From assembly GCA_015478665.1 (NCBI GenBank), contig JADMII010000005.1:1-64000 (forward strand): 64,000 nt of DNA. Direction: 5' to 3'. The stretch's first letter is position 1. Each line of letters opens with the position of its first letter. A program made the position numbers and the translations under genes. Below the pieces are notes generated by a model. The model saw only the letters and a list, made by a program, of their open reading frames with translations, was not told where the DNA came from and did no database searches. Below, in pieces: positions 1 to 8,407 of the stretch. This DNA is from Dehalococcoidia bacterium. Lineage in GTDB: Bacteria > Chloroflexota > Dehalococcoidia > DSTF01 > JACRBR01.

Positions 1-559
1 TGGCCGCTTGCTAGCCAGTTGACCGATTACTTACACCACGTCCTGGGACTCTACTATCTTCTCCCCCAACGCCGCTACGCCAACTCGGTTCCGCTATGCT
101 TGGTGCGTTCCGCCGGATTGCCAGTAGAGGTCGGGCGAGCCAATTCGCCCGCCAATCACTACTAACTTCACAAAAACAAGTAACCCATAGTAACGGCCTC
201 GCCTCCCCCAGCCACGCTTCGCGTGTGGCCGCGCTGCCCAATAACGCCGTCCGGGCTGGCTCTGCCGGCCGGATGCCCAGGTTCGGCTTTGGTGATCTCT
301 GGAGGCAAGGACGCGTACGGACTATGGGCCGGATGATTTCCTCGGTCTCCGTTTTCACCAAGCTTCTCTGGCGCTCGATTGGGCGTTCGCGGACGAGGCC
401 CATAAGCGGTTCGGCTGAGTGCGCGTTTTTCGGGGGAGGCGAGAGCGCGACAGCCCGCCTCCGCCCGCACCAGCCCTAAACTCGAATCGCGTGCGCGCCG
501 CCCGCCGGCGCCGCGGAGCCGTGTTCCTATAAGGATCCTAGATTATTGGCGCCGATGGG
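1..559. other. no supported gene at left edge
   Basis: Open frames exist on both strands here (for example 96-479 on plus and 11-403 on minus), but none has a convincing ribosome binding site, a recognisable domain or a natural protein-like composition. The frames overlap one another and are rich in Arg, Pro and Ser, as expected of non-coding GC-rich DNA. The stretch may hold remnants of mobile DNA, since it borders an accessory region, but nothing in it can be named. Confidence 0.5.
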
Positions 560-1285
560 TCAGCGGGCAATCGTCAGATGCTGCACCGAGGTAGGTGTCA
601 TGGGAATCGAATTCTGTAGACCGTCCGCGTAGAGGTCTAGCTCTCCCACCGATGTGACGCCATTAGGTAGCGAGAACGTCAAGCTGAAGCCTCGCGACGC
701 GCCAGGCGCAAGATCAACGCTTCCGACTCCAACGCCGCCCGATCCTGCGGGAGAGATGGGCGCCACCGCCACGCGAAGCACATCACCTCGCGCGTCCTTC
801 GCTATCGCACAGGCTTTTGGAGTCGAAACACCCTCTGCACTACTATTGCTCGCCACGGCGTTGACCGTCACCAGACCGCCGGTTTGTGATGCTCTCGCGC
901 CAGACAGCGTGAGACTCCCACGGAGCACGTGGCCAAAAGTAGGTGCTGGATCTCCCGCCAGCCTCGCCCGTCCGGCCGCAAGTAGCAGCGTGGGATCGTT
1001 GGACTGCGCCTCGAAAAACTCGGATGACCCACTTTGTAGTGATCTGAGGCATGGAATAACGGTGGCCGACTGGATGACATTGCCACTTTTATCGAGGAAG
1101 TCCACCTGCACCTCATGCGCCAAGATATCCACGCCAGTGTAGTTATGAATCTCCCCAGCGAATAAAGCGTTCGTATCTAGTCGCGAACTTGATGCGTGCT
1201 GGACGACGCATCCGCCGAATACGAACGCGCCACCAACAATCAGTAGCACCCATTTAACCACGCGAGTTCCCTGCCTCTGGGTCAC
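560..1285 (-). CDS. small secreted lipoprotein, FxLYD-like
   Basis: A 241-residue protein starting at a GTG with an AAGGGAG ribosome binding site 8 bases upstream. The N-terminus has two basic residues, a hydrophobic segment (about residues 12-25) and a lipobox ending FGGC, so it should be lipidated and surface-anchored. The first half after the lipobox (about 40-100) resembles FxLYD-type beta-sandwich modules, which describe an extracytoplasmic protein without enzymatic residues; this match is by eye and tentative. The rest is Ser/Gly/Val-rich and probably another beta domain. It is downstream of, and co-directional with, the broken protease and the small secreted protein, in a lower-GC patch that looks transferred. 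Role unknown, possibly adhesion or stress. Confidence 0.65.
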   Translation of the reverse strand: MTQRQGTRVVKWVLLIVGGAFVFGGCVVQHASSSRLDTNALFAGEIHNYTGVDILAHEVQVDFLDKSGNVIQSATVIPCLRSLQSGSSEFFEAQSNDPTLLLAAGRARLAGDPAPTFGHVLRGSLTLSGARASQTGGLVTVNAVASNSSAEGVSTPKACAIAKDARGDVLRVAVAPISPAGSGGVGVGSVDLAPGASRGFSLTFSLPNGVTSVGELDLYADGLQNSIPMTPTSVQHLTIAR

Positions 1286-1366
1286 CGCATTCGCTCCCTT
1301 GCCACCTAATCACGCTCCGAGCTCGCATGCGAGGGCAACGATCCCACTCCTCGATTGGTGTTTCCG

Positions 1367-2663
1367 TCATGGATTCACGGTGAGGCTGTCATAGCTCGAT
1401 CCGTTCTGGCTCCACCAGTAAATCACACCCTCTCCGGATGGATTGGTCGTCTTGTAGCACTCGCGCCAAACAAACGCATTGAGTGGGAGATCTGGTCCTC
1501 CTTGGGGGTTGGAGCATTGAGGGTACAGCGTCAGACTGGTGTTCGTGATCCTCGTGTCCGGAATATTCTGACTGCCGCTCGCATTAAAGATGATCGCCTG
1601 CTGACTCGAACTGGCCGAGAACAGCGTCCACGCCATGGCCACGTCGCCGTTGGATGTCGTCCGCCTACCCATTCTGACCCCAACGCTACCGGAGGCGCCA
1701 CCCGCGTTCGCCTTTAAGTTAATGCAGGCGGACGTACCGGCCATGTTCGAGCCGATGAGCGGGGAGTCTGCGTAGGCCACGTCAGAATTAACCGGCGTAA
1801 CCGCCTGCGTGCTCGGGTATGCTCCGTTGCAGATTTGCCTTATGTAGGAAAAGCTTCCGACGTTCGGAACCTTGAACACCACCCGCAATGTTGAAGTGTT
1901 TGCGCCTTGATACAACCAGATGATCTGGGGCGTAGGTGGGGAACCGAAACTCCGGGAGGTTGCCGACTTCACGTTGTTGAAGTCGAAACTCTGTGGGACG
2001 GCTGGGTTGATTGGACCACTGTTGGTGCAAACGCCATCCACCTGATTCTGCGTGTTGACATCGAGTGCGTTCATTGACGTGAGTACGTTCAGGTTACAGA
2101 CGAAACTCGGCTCGATGTACTGTTCCCCCAACCCGAGTGAGTGACCCAGTTCGTGATCTGCAACCGCTCGTAGCCCGTTGTCGGTATAGGTCAGCGTCGT
2201 CTGACCGCTCTTCGGCGCGGAGTTGATCGTGATTATCTCCCCGCTGGCGAAGGCCGCATTAGTGAAACTCGTGTCAGCGTTGCAACCCAGCCAGCTTCCT
2301 GGGCAGGTGGACGAGTTCGACCAGACGACGTTTATCGGCTCCGAACCGTCGCAGTTGCCGAAGAACTCACCAAGGCCTCGCGCCCAGAACGCTTGATAAC
2401 CTAGAGCGTTGTTCCAGTCGCCCATAGCTGTGCGTACGTCGGCTTTCACGTTCGATGGTAACGTCCCGATGCATGTGTTAACCGGACGCAGGGTCCCTGG
2501 CTACGAGCCATTTATCACCAACGAGCTGTTGAAATAAATAGAGAACGGTTTGAAGTCGAGGTACACCGTGTGGTTAGCATTCGCCGGCTGCGCGAGCCCG
2601 ACCCCAACCGTCAACCGCAACGACCGCCATTATCGCCAAGCGACTGAAGCTCGACTTTATCAT
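1367..2663 (-). pseudogene. secreted matrixin-like zinc metalloprotease, broken
   Basis: The body holds the zinc site HELGHSLGLGEQY, matching the HExxHxxGxxH/D-type matrixin consensus, in a frame open from 2500 down to 1367. The original start is the ATG at 2663, which overlaps the stop of the upstream gene (ATGA) and follows a GGGGGAGG ribosome binding site. It encodes a good signal peptide start (MIKSSFSRLAIMAVVA). Near 2612 one extra base shifts the frame; removing it restores a textbook signal peptide ending QPANA and continuing NHTVYLDFKPFSIYF. A TAG at 2501-2503 then interrupts otherwise continuous protein-like sequence. Matrixins are secreted endopeptidases with a catalytic Glu between the two zinc His residues, and these are intact here. 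As written the gene cannot give a secreted enzyme. Alternatively the two lesions are assembly errors. Confidence 0.75.
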
Positions 2664-3097
2664 GGTGCCTCCCCCGCGGTGCCGCTGGTCAGCGCACCGC
2701 TTGACTGCGCGTCCCCCTCGGCCGCAATGATTGTGTGTCGCAGGCGTTCCTTGGTCACCGGATCGATGTCGAACTGATTGCCCGTACAAACATCGCTAAC
2801 AATGTCGAACGCCTGTGGTACATACGAATCAACGGCTCCTGGGCCGATGACATGAACGAGTGTGCCGGCCGGTGCGACAACTTCAGTGGCACATGGCGTT
2901 GGAAGAGGCGGCGGTGGAGGCTCCTCTCTGGGAAGCGGAGGGAAGGTCGCCGTAGGCAGAGGAGCGACCGAAGTCGAGCCGGTCGACGTGGGCGGCGCGG
3001 TCGCCGATGTCGTGTCTGATGCCGTCAGCCTGGGAAGGAGACTTATGCTAAGGATCATAACAGCCGCGACGAATCCGATGGGAACAAGTTTCATCAT
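2660..3097 (-). CDS. small secreted or membrane-anchored protein, unknown
   Basis: A 145-residue protein with an excellent AAGGAGG site three bases before an ATGATG start. Residues 4-24 are a single hydrophobic segment (signal peptide or anchor). Residues 28-75 are a low-complexity Thr/Ser/Pro linker with a run of prolines, followed by an about 70-residue tail with two Cys (in PTPCATE and DVCTGNQ) that could form a disulfide. No domain is recognised. Its stop overlaps the ATG of the matrixin-like protease by four bases, so the two were translationally coupled; a propeptide, inhibitor or surface partner of the protease is possible but only inferred. Confidence 0.6.
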   Translation of the reverse strand: MMKLVPIGFVAAVMILSISLLPRLTASDTTSATAPPTSTGSTSVAPLPTATFPPLPREEPPPPPLPTPCATEVVAPAGTLVHVIGPGAVDSYVPQAFDIVSDVCTGNQFDIDPVTKERLRHTIIAAEGDAQSSGALTSGTAGEAP

Positions 3098-3181
3098 TCG
3101 CCTCCTTGGCTCACCGAACCCTCGACACTACAGCCATTCTCCGAAGTGAATTGCATTAGGGCATCCGTCAGATTCGCACGC

Positions 3182-3589
3182 TCAGTTGCGCCTGCGGTGA
3201 TCGGTCTGATCAAAGATTTGGTTATTCTCGAACAGCTGTTGACACGACTTAGTGCAACACTCCGAGTGCTCGCGCGCCCATTTGGACAACAGGGTGTGCG
3301 TGGGTGTGAGAGATGTCAGGCCAAACACTCGATGTTCGAGTTCCGCGAGATGGCGCCGTATCGTGGCGGAGCTGATACCTAGCCCAAGCGCGATCTCATC
3401 GACCGTGTACCCGAATTCGCAGGCACTCAAGACCTGCAGTTGACGCAGGGTCAGTCGCAACATGTGTTGCTGTCGTACCGCTTGGAGCTCGCGCGGAGGC
3501 ATCGCCATCGTCCGATCCTCGTAGCCCAGCACTTCAGCGTCTTGACGTCCCAACCGGTCGGAAGGCTTGCCGGCGATTTTAGTTGACAT
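3182..3589 (-). CDS. LuxR/NarL-type helix-turn-helix regulator
   Basis: A 135-residue protein if the ATG at 3589 is used; the frame is open further upstream to 3784, but that part is unlike protein. A GerE/LuxR-type DNA-binding domain occupies about residues 45-95: LTLRQLQVLSACEFGYTVDE followed by IALGLGISSATIRRHLAEL, with the usual Thr-x-Glu replaced by Thr-x-Arg-Gln near the first helix. There is no receiver or sensor domain, so it may be a short stand-alone regulator. It is co-directional with, and upstream of, the secreted protein and protease genes and may control them. Start choice is uncertain because no strong ribosome binding site is visible. Confidence 0.6.
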   Translation of the reverse strand: MSTKIAGKPSDRLGRQDAEVLGYEDRTMAMPPRELQAVRQQHMLRLTLRQLQVLSACEFGYTVDEIALGLGISSATIRRHLAELEHRVFGLTSLTPTHTLLSKWAREHSECCTKSCQQLFENNQIFDQTDHRRRN

Positions 3590-3654
3590 CGTGCTCGGTG
3601 TCAAATCCATCCCGAACCGATGTTGGTGTTCCGAGATTCTGTCCTCACTAACTG

Positions 3655-4073
3655 TTCTGTGATTTTGTCCTCTCATGAACGAGGACATCATCATGACGGC
3701 GAAGGAACAGGTGCGGGTCCAGGTGCTCGCGGGGCGTGAAGGTGAAGACTGGCCGGAGAGAACCCGCGAAAAGTACGCGGACATGCGCGTGGGTGCTGCC
3801 GTCGAAGGAACACGGAGTTCTGCTTACAGGTCAGGTAGGGCGTTCGGCGTCGCCGCAGCAGACAGGCGCACAGGTGCGCGACCGGAGCGGATGGAATCTC
3901 TCGTGGACTCCCAGCGAAGTGACAAGCGCATCGGCGCACTCCCGCAATTTCCGGCGCGGCTCTCGGACTCACTCCGGTACGCGAAGTACTACAACAATCA
4001 AGCGGATGATGCCTGGCACGTCGCCGAGAACGTCAAATCGGCACTCAAGAAGTTGGCTTACAGACTTCGCTGA
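3655..4073 (+). pseudogene. possible insertion-sequence end with transposase N-terminal scrap
   Basis: An inverted repeat TGTCCTC/GAGGACA (3666-3672 and 3681-3687) sits directly before a frame starting MNEDIIMTAKEQVRVQVLAG. Openings of this kind, and GTCCTC-type ends, occur in helix-turn-helix transposases of ISNCY-like elements. After about 20 residues the expected helix-turn-helix is absent and the frame runs into unrelated low-complexity sequence ending at 4073. I read this as the left end of an IS truncated shortly after its start. The family call is from memory and weak; a short unrelated ORF is the alternative. Confidence 0.3.
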
Positions 4074-4170
4074 GTGCGGCGAGCGCAGTCCAATGGCGGC
4101 GGGTGCGGCACCACGAGTCCGCGGCGGATCAGCGAACAGTAGCGCACCGAGAGCCCGGACGCCCGCATGA

Positions 4171-5073
4171 TGGCGCTCAGCGGCAGCGCTTGGAGCGCGT
4201 GCCGGCGACGACCGCACGGAGAAGAAGGCGCCGTCTCCGCCGAAGCCGTTTTACGGGGACGGCGCTGCTGGAGACCCGCATCCGGCGCCGTTCGATGGCG
4301 AGCTGCTCCCCGACGGGCACAAGGAAGGCGGGCGGGACTACCCGATCGAGCTGGCGCCTTACGCCGATCTCGAGGCACGGGCAACGCCGATGGCGCGAGA
4401 GCTTGTCAGTGAACTGACGCTCATGCCGGTAGACGACGCGCCGCAGCCGGCAGAGCGTGGCGGCACACTCTCCGTTCGCCAGTATCTGCGGGAACGCGAG
4501 CGTCCGTTCCTGATACGCGACGACGAGCGACTTGCGCCGCCGCGCCTGGCCGTTCGCGTCGTCATCGACCACTCGACGAGCATGAACCACGCAACGTCGG
4601 GTCGGTCGCGCATTCAGCACGCCGCCGAAGCCGCGATGATGCTGCACCTGGCGTGCGTGGAGCTGGAGATCGACCACGGCATCAGCGTGATGCCGCAGCA
4701 GCTGACCCTCGCAAACCTAACGACGGGAGAGAGAGGCAAGGCGCTCATCGCCGGAGTCGTGCCTGCCAAGACCGGTTACGAGAACCTCGCCATCGCGATC
4801 GAGCGCCAAAGCTCAGAGCTGCTATCCGTTGTCGCCGACCTCAGGGTGCTGTTCGTGGTGCACGACGGCTATCCGAACGACGCGGAGAAGGCGCAACGGC
4901 TGTGTCTGGCACTTCGCGCCAAGGTCGAAGTGATCGGTGTGTTGATCGACCCGGACGAATCGACGGCGAAGGCGATGCGCGAGATCTTCGGCACCGACCG
5001 CCTCGTTGCTTGTGCTGCCAGTAACCTGCCGATCAAACTCGCCGCGATGCTCGAATCGATTCGCGGCGTGTGA
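4171..5073 (+). pseudogene. von Willebrand A domain protein lacking its N-terminus
   Basis: The frame is open from 4171 to 5073 and protein-like from about 4201, but no ATG, GTG or TTG is available until the ATG at 4390, inside apparently conserved sequence. The MIDAS motif is clear: VVIDHSTSMN (D-x-S-x-S) at about residues 58-67 of the 4390 product, followed by a Rossmann-like fold with FVVHDGYPNDAEKA in the position of the TD loop. The layout resembles CobT/NorD-type VWA proteins that partner MoxR-like AAA ATPases; no such ATPase is present here. The 227-residue product from 4390 may still be expressed. I favour a gene decapitated by the rearrangement at 3.7-4.1 kb. Confidence 0.55.
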
Positions 5074-5116
5074 ACCACGAGGGGTGCCGTCGACATGACC
5101 ACCCCCTCAACTCATG

Positions 5117-5145
5117 TTGACGCGGCATGAGATAATGGTTGTAAC
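5117..5145 (+). promoter_or_regulatory. sigma-70-type promoter for parA, near-leaderless
   Basis: TTGACG (5117-5122), a 17-base spacer and TGTAAC (5140-5145) give a good -35/-10 pair. Transcription would begin about 5152, only a few bases before the chosen parA ATG at 5156, and no ribosome binding site is visible. This suggests a leaderless or nearly leaderless message. Start site and strength are inferred. Confidence 0.5.
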
Positions 5146-5155
5146 ACCAACATCT

Positions 5156-5908
5156 ATGACCCGCATCATCGCCATCGCCAACCAGAAAGGCGGCGTCGGC
5201 AAGACCACGACCACGATCAATCTCGGAGCGGCCCTTTCCAGGGAGAAGCAGCGCGTGCTGCTCGTCGACCTCGACCCGCAGGCCGCGCTCTCGGGAAGCT
5301 TGGGAATCAGTGACCCCGAACTAACGGCGACGATCTACCGCGTTCTGCTATCAGAGATTCTCGCCGACGAGGCGATCCGTGCTACTCGGTCTGGTCCTGA
5401 CGTCATCACCGCGAACATCGATCTCTCGGCCGCGGAGGTCGAGCTCGCCGCGCAGATGGGGCGGGAGCACTTTCTCGCCGACGCCCTCAATCCACTTTCC
5501 AACAACTATGACTTCATCCTGCTCGATCTGCCGCCCTCGCTCGGGCTGCTGACCGTCAACGCGCTCGTCGCAGCGACGGAGGTGCTGATCCCGGTGCAGT
5601 GTGAGTTTCTGGCCATGCGCGCACTCACCCTGCTGCTCGCCACGATTCACAAGGTTCAGACGAAACTGAACCCGGCGCTGAGTGTCCTCGGGATTCTGCC
5701 GACCATGTTCGACGCACGGACCGTCCACGCGCAGGAGGTTGTCGAGGAGCTGCGCAACTCGTTCGGCCTGCCGGTTTTTTCCCACGTCGTTCGCACTAGC
5801 GTCCGCTTCAAGGAGCCGCCGGCTGCTGGCGTGTCGATCTTCGACTACGCGCCGTCGCACGATGGCGCTGCCGCCTACGCCGAGCTCGCGAAGGAGTTGC
5901 TGCGATGA
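5156..5908 (+). CDS. parA: ParA/Soj-family partition ATPase
   Basis: A 250-residue P-loop ATPase. The deviant Walker A KGGVGKTT is at residues 11-18, the DLDPQA motif at 38-43, and a Walker B-like [10 protein letters not shown] lies mid-protein. Family members bind ATP, dimerise on nucleoid DNA and move replicons or elements through a small centromere-binding partner. The start at 5156 gives the standard [10 protein letters not shown] opening and follows the predicted promoter; an upstream in-frame start at 5114 adds nonconserved residues. The stop overlaps the next gene by four bases, so the two are coupled. Its place beside an integrase suggests it stabilises an integrative element or former plasmid. 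Confidence 0.92.
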   Translation: MTRIIAIANQKGGVGKTTTTINLGAALSREKQRVLLVDLDPQAALSGSLGISDPELTATIYRVLLSEILADEAIRATRSGPDVITANIDLSAAEVELAAQMGREHFLADALNPLSNNYDFILLDLPPSLGLLTVNALVAATEVLIPVQCEFLAMRALTLLLATIHKVQTKLNPALSVLGILPTMFDARTVHAQEVVEELRNSFGLPVFSHVVRTSVRFKEPPAAGVSIFDYAPSHDGAAAYAELAKELLR

Positions 5909-6369
5909 GTTCCCGGATTTCTATCAAGGGCAAGGGCGCAGAGCTTTTCTTCGGCGGCGCCGAGGTGCTGGAAAGCCCATCATCTCGAGACGAAACCAGT
6001 GCAAGAAAGACTGACAGCGTGCTTGCTGGCAAGACTGACAGCAAGAAAGCAAGCATGCCCGAAAGCAAGACTGCAAGACATACCGAGGTCGCACCAGGTG
6101 AGCCACGGTCCAGTGCCGTACTCAGAACACTTCGCGAGGCGCTGCTCGAGGAACATCCTGTCAACAACAGCTTTCGCTACTCGCAAGAATCGCTGGACGC
6201 GGTACGCGACATCGCGTACGAACTCGAGGTCATGAGGAATCTCAAGACGTCCCGTAACGACATCATGCGCCTCGGGCTGGCATGGATCATCGACGATTAC
6301 CGCGCCAAGGGCGCCGATAGCGTCCTGGTAGCAGTGCTGAAGGAAGAGAGAGGCAGGGCAAGCCGATGA
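5905..6369 (+). CDS. ParA partner protein, putative centromere binder
   Basis: 154 residues, translated from an ATGA overlap with parA. The first 70 residues are a flexible Lys/Ser/Thr-rich tail with near-repeats around [18 protein letters not shown]. The C-terminal 80 residues are predicted helical ([39 protein letters not shown]), the size and arrangement seen in ribbon-helix-helix or helix-turn-helix centromere binders such as ParG or type Ib ParB. Basic N-terminal tails in that group stimulate the ParA ATPase. Sequence similarity is not certain; the assignment rests on coupling and architecture. Confidence 0.55.
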   Translation: MSSRISIKGKGAELFFGGAEVLESPSSRDETSARKTDSVLAGKTDSKKASMPESKTARHTEVAPGEPRSSAVLRTLREALLEEHPVNNSFRYSQESLDAVRDIAYELEVMRNLKTSRNDIMRLGLAWIIDDYRAKGADSVLVAVLKEERGRASR

Positions 6370-6818
6370 AGGAGATGACCTTCGTGCCAAAAAGCGAGCT
6401 CAACGTCCGCGAGATCTTCGCTCAGCGCGCGGAGCGCCTCGGTTACCGCATCGTCGAGAGCCGCGCTGCGTTTCCCGATTCCCTGCTGGAACACGAGGGC
6501 GACCGCATCTTCGCCGAGGCGGAGTTCCGCACCTCCAATTTCCTCCGCCATCGCCATGACCTTGCGCGCTGCGATCTCATCATCGTCTGGGAGCACGACC
6601 TTCCGTCGATGCCAATGCCGGTGCTCGAACTCAAGAATGAGGCGCTGCACACGACGAAGCGGCGGGGTAGACCTCCGGGTTCGACAGCATCGACGACAAA
6701 CCAATCGCATCAACGAAGGGCCTTCTGGGCCCGCAAAACGGCCGCCAAAGCGTCCAACGACGTCGACGCTACTGGCAGTACCTCAGGGCGCGCTATCTCG
6801 TCTCCTGAGCCCGATTAG
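6366..6818 (+). CDS. conserved small protein of partition cassette, nuclease-like motif
   Basis: 150 residues, again overlapping the upstream stop by four bases. Residues about 1-100 look folded, with a core FAEAEFRTSNFLRHRHD then CDLIIVWEHD and a later VLELKNE. This spacing of acidic residues and the E-x-K-like ending recalls small PD-(D/E)xK nuclease folds, but the catalytic set cannot be assigned confidently. The last 50 residues are Ser/Thr/Arg-rich and probably disordered. It is the third gene of the parA operon. It could be a nuclease, or a structural relative used in element maintenance. Confidence 0.45.
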   Translation: MKEMTFVPKSELNVREIFAQRAERLGYRIVESRAAFPDSLLEHEGDRIFAEAEFRTSNFLRHRHDLARCDLIIVWEHDLPSMPMPVLELKNEALHTTKRRGRPPGSTASTTNQSHQRRAFWARKTAAKASNDVDATGSTSGRAISSPEPD

Positions 6819-6959
6819 CGGTCGACGCCGTCCGCCTGATGTTCGGTCGCCTAGGCCGCGGAGAGTTGACTGATGGGCAATTCCGATTCGGCCTCTCGAA
6901 GTGCAATCCTCAACCAATGAAGACGCAATGCCGTTCGCCGACGGCAACAGGGCAATGCG

Positions 6960-7184
6960 ATGTCAGATAACCCCCTCCTCACCGTCCCAGAAGTCGCCAA
7001 ACGCCTGCGTCTATCACCCAACAAGGTCTACGAGCTCCTACACGCCGGGCAGATCCCTCACATTCGCCCCGGGCGTAAGTTTCTGATCCCCACCCAGGCA
7101 TTGGAGCGGTGGATCGAGACGGCCGCGCAGATCGAAGATACGAATACGGACGTGATTCCGCTGTCGCGCCGGCTCGTGGGCTGA
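6960..7184 (+). CDS. excisionase-family helix-turn-helix protein
   Basis: 74 residues with a MerR-like winged helix typical of the excisionase/AlpA-like HTH_17 family: LLTVPEVAKRLRLSPNKVYE then LLHAGQIPHIRPGRKFLIP at about residues 5-47. Such proteins bend DNA at attachment sites and bias integrases towards excision, or act as repressors. It lies 53 bases before the integrase start on the same strand, the usual xis-int arrangement. The short C-terminal tail has no recognised feature. Confidence 0.8.
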   Translation: MSDNPLLTVPEVAKRLRLSPNKVYELLHAGQIPHIRPGRKFLIPTQALERWIETAAQIEDTNTDVIPLSRRLVG

Positions 7185-7211
7185 CAATCTGGACGACAAG
7201 CACGGTATGAT
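7181..7211 (+). promoter_or_regulatory. possible integrase promoter
   Basis: CTGACA (7181-7186) and TATGAT (7206-7211) are separated by 19 bases, slightly long for sigma-70. The -10 lies 26 bases before the integrase ATG at 7238. The -35 overlaps the end of the excisionase gene. Weak evidence, based on motif match only. Confidence 0.35.
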
Positions 7212-7237
7212 GGCGCTCCCCGCGGAGCTAGATCGCG

Positions 7238-8393
7238 ATGAAACAGGGTTACGTCCGCCAACGATCGAAGGGCACCTGGACCGTCGTCGTCAATCTCGTC
7301 CGTGACCCGGTTAACCGGGAAGCGGCGACAGCTGACGCGCACCGTTCGAGGTAACCGTGCCGAAGCCGAAGCCGAGTGCATCAAGCTTTTGCATGAACGC
7401 AACTCCGGCCTGCACCAGGCACCCAACAAGATCACCGTCGCCGAGTATCTCAAGCACTGGCTCGCGGCGTACGCAGAGCCCAACACAGCACCGCGGACGT
7501 ACGAGCGCTACGAGGCGCTTGTCCGGCGGAACCTCGTCCCGGCACTCGGGCGCTATAACCTCATGCGACTCCGCCCGACGCACATCCAGTCGTACTACGC
7601 AGCGGCGCTGAAGTCCGGGCGCGCCGATGGTCGCGGCGGGCTCAGCGCGCAGACCGTCGTCCATCTCCAGCGCGTGTTTCGCGAAGCGCTGCAGCAAGCT
7701 GTCAAGTGGCAGATCCTGCCGCGTAACCCGGCGGATGCAGTCACGCCGCCTCGCCCCGTCCGCCGCGAGATGCGTGTGCTTGATCCCAAGGAGATTGCGA
7801 GGCTGATGGACGCCTGCGACGACGATGACCTGCGCACGCTTATCTTCGTGGCGTTGTCAACCGGGCTCCGCGAAGGCGAGCTGCTCGCACTGCGCTGGTC
7901 CGACGTCGACCTGAAGGAGAGTCACCTCCAGGTCACGCGAACGCTGCACTACCTCACGAACAAAGGCCTGCAGTTCGGCGAGCCGAAGACGCGGCGCAGC
8001 CGGCGACGCGTCTCGCTCTCGAAGGAGACGGCGCGTGTGCTTGCGATGCATCGCACTCGCCAACTCGAGCGGCGCCTGCTGCTCGGAAGCGTTTACGTGG
8101 ACAACGACCTCATCTTCGCGACCGAGATAGGCGATCCGGTGAAGCCGTACAGCATCTCCCCTCGGTTCAAGCGAGTAGTCCGGAAGGCGAAGCTGGGACA
8201 GATGCGCTTCCACGACCTGCGACACACGAGCGCGTCCCTGCTGCTCGCCGCCGGCATCCATCCGAAGGTCGTGTCCGAACGGCTAGGACACTCGACGGTC
8301 AACCTCACGCTCGACACGTACAGTCATGTGCTCCCTGGACTGCAGGAGCAGGCGGCGCAGTCAATGGACGCATACCTTCCACGGGCTCGATAG
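7238..8393 (+). pseudogene. tyrosine recombinase/integrase with an N-terminal frameshift
   Basis: A phage/ICE-type tyrosine integrase. From 7302 onward there are the SAM-like core-binding domain (ITVAEYLKHWLAAYAEPN onward) and the catalytic domain: Arg in STGLREGE, HDLRHTSAS, LGHSTVNLTLDTYSH with the nucleophilic Tyr. The AP2-like arm-binding N-terminus starts at the ATG at 7238 (MKQGYVRQRSKGTWTVVVNL, then RDPV) in another frame. The continuation TGKRRQLTRTV sits one base out at about 7315, within the perfect palindrome CCCGGTTAACCGGG (7306-7319). One extra A restores the standard RDPVTGKRRQ. Either the element is locked by mutation, the base is an error, or frameshifting is used. A GTG at 7302 could give a protein without the arm-binding domain. 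Confidence 0.85.
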
Positions 8394-8407
8394 GCACGCT
8401 TACTGAA

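Noticed and set aside
96-479. 127-codon plus-strand frame at the left edge
   Set aside because: No ribosome binding site, no domain, and equally long overlapping frames on the minus strand.
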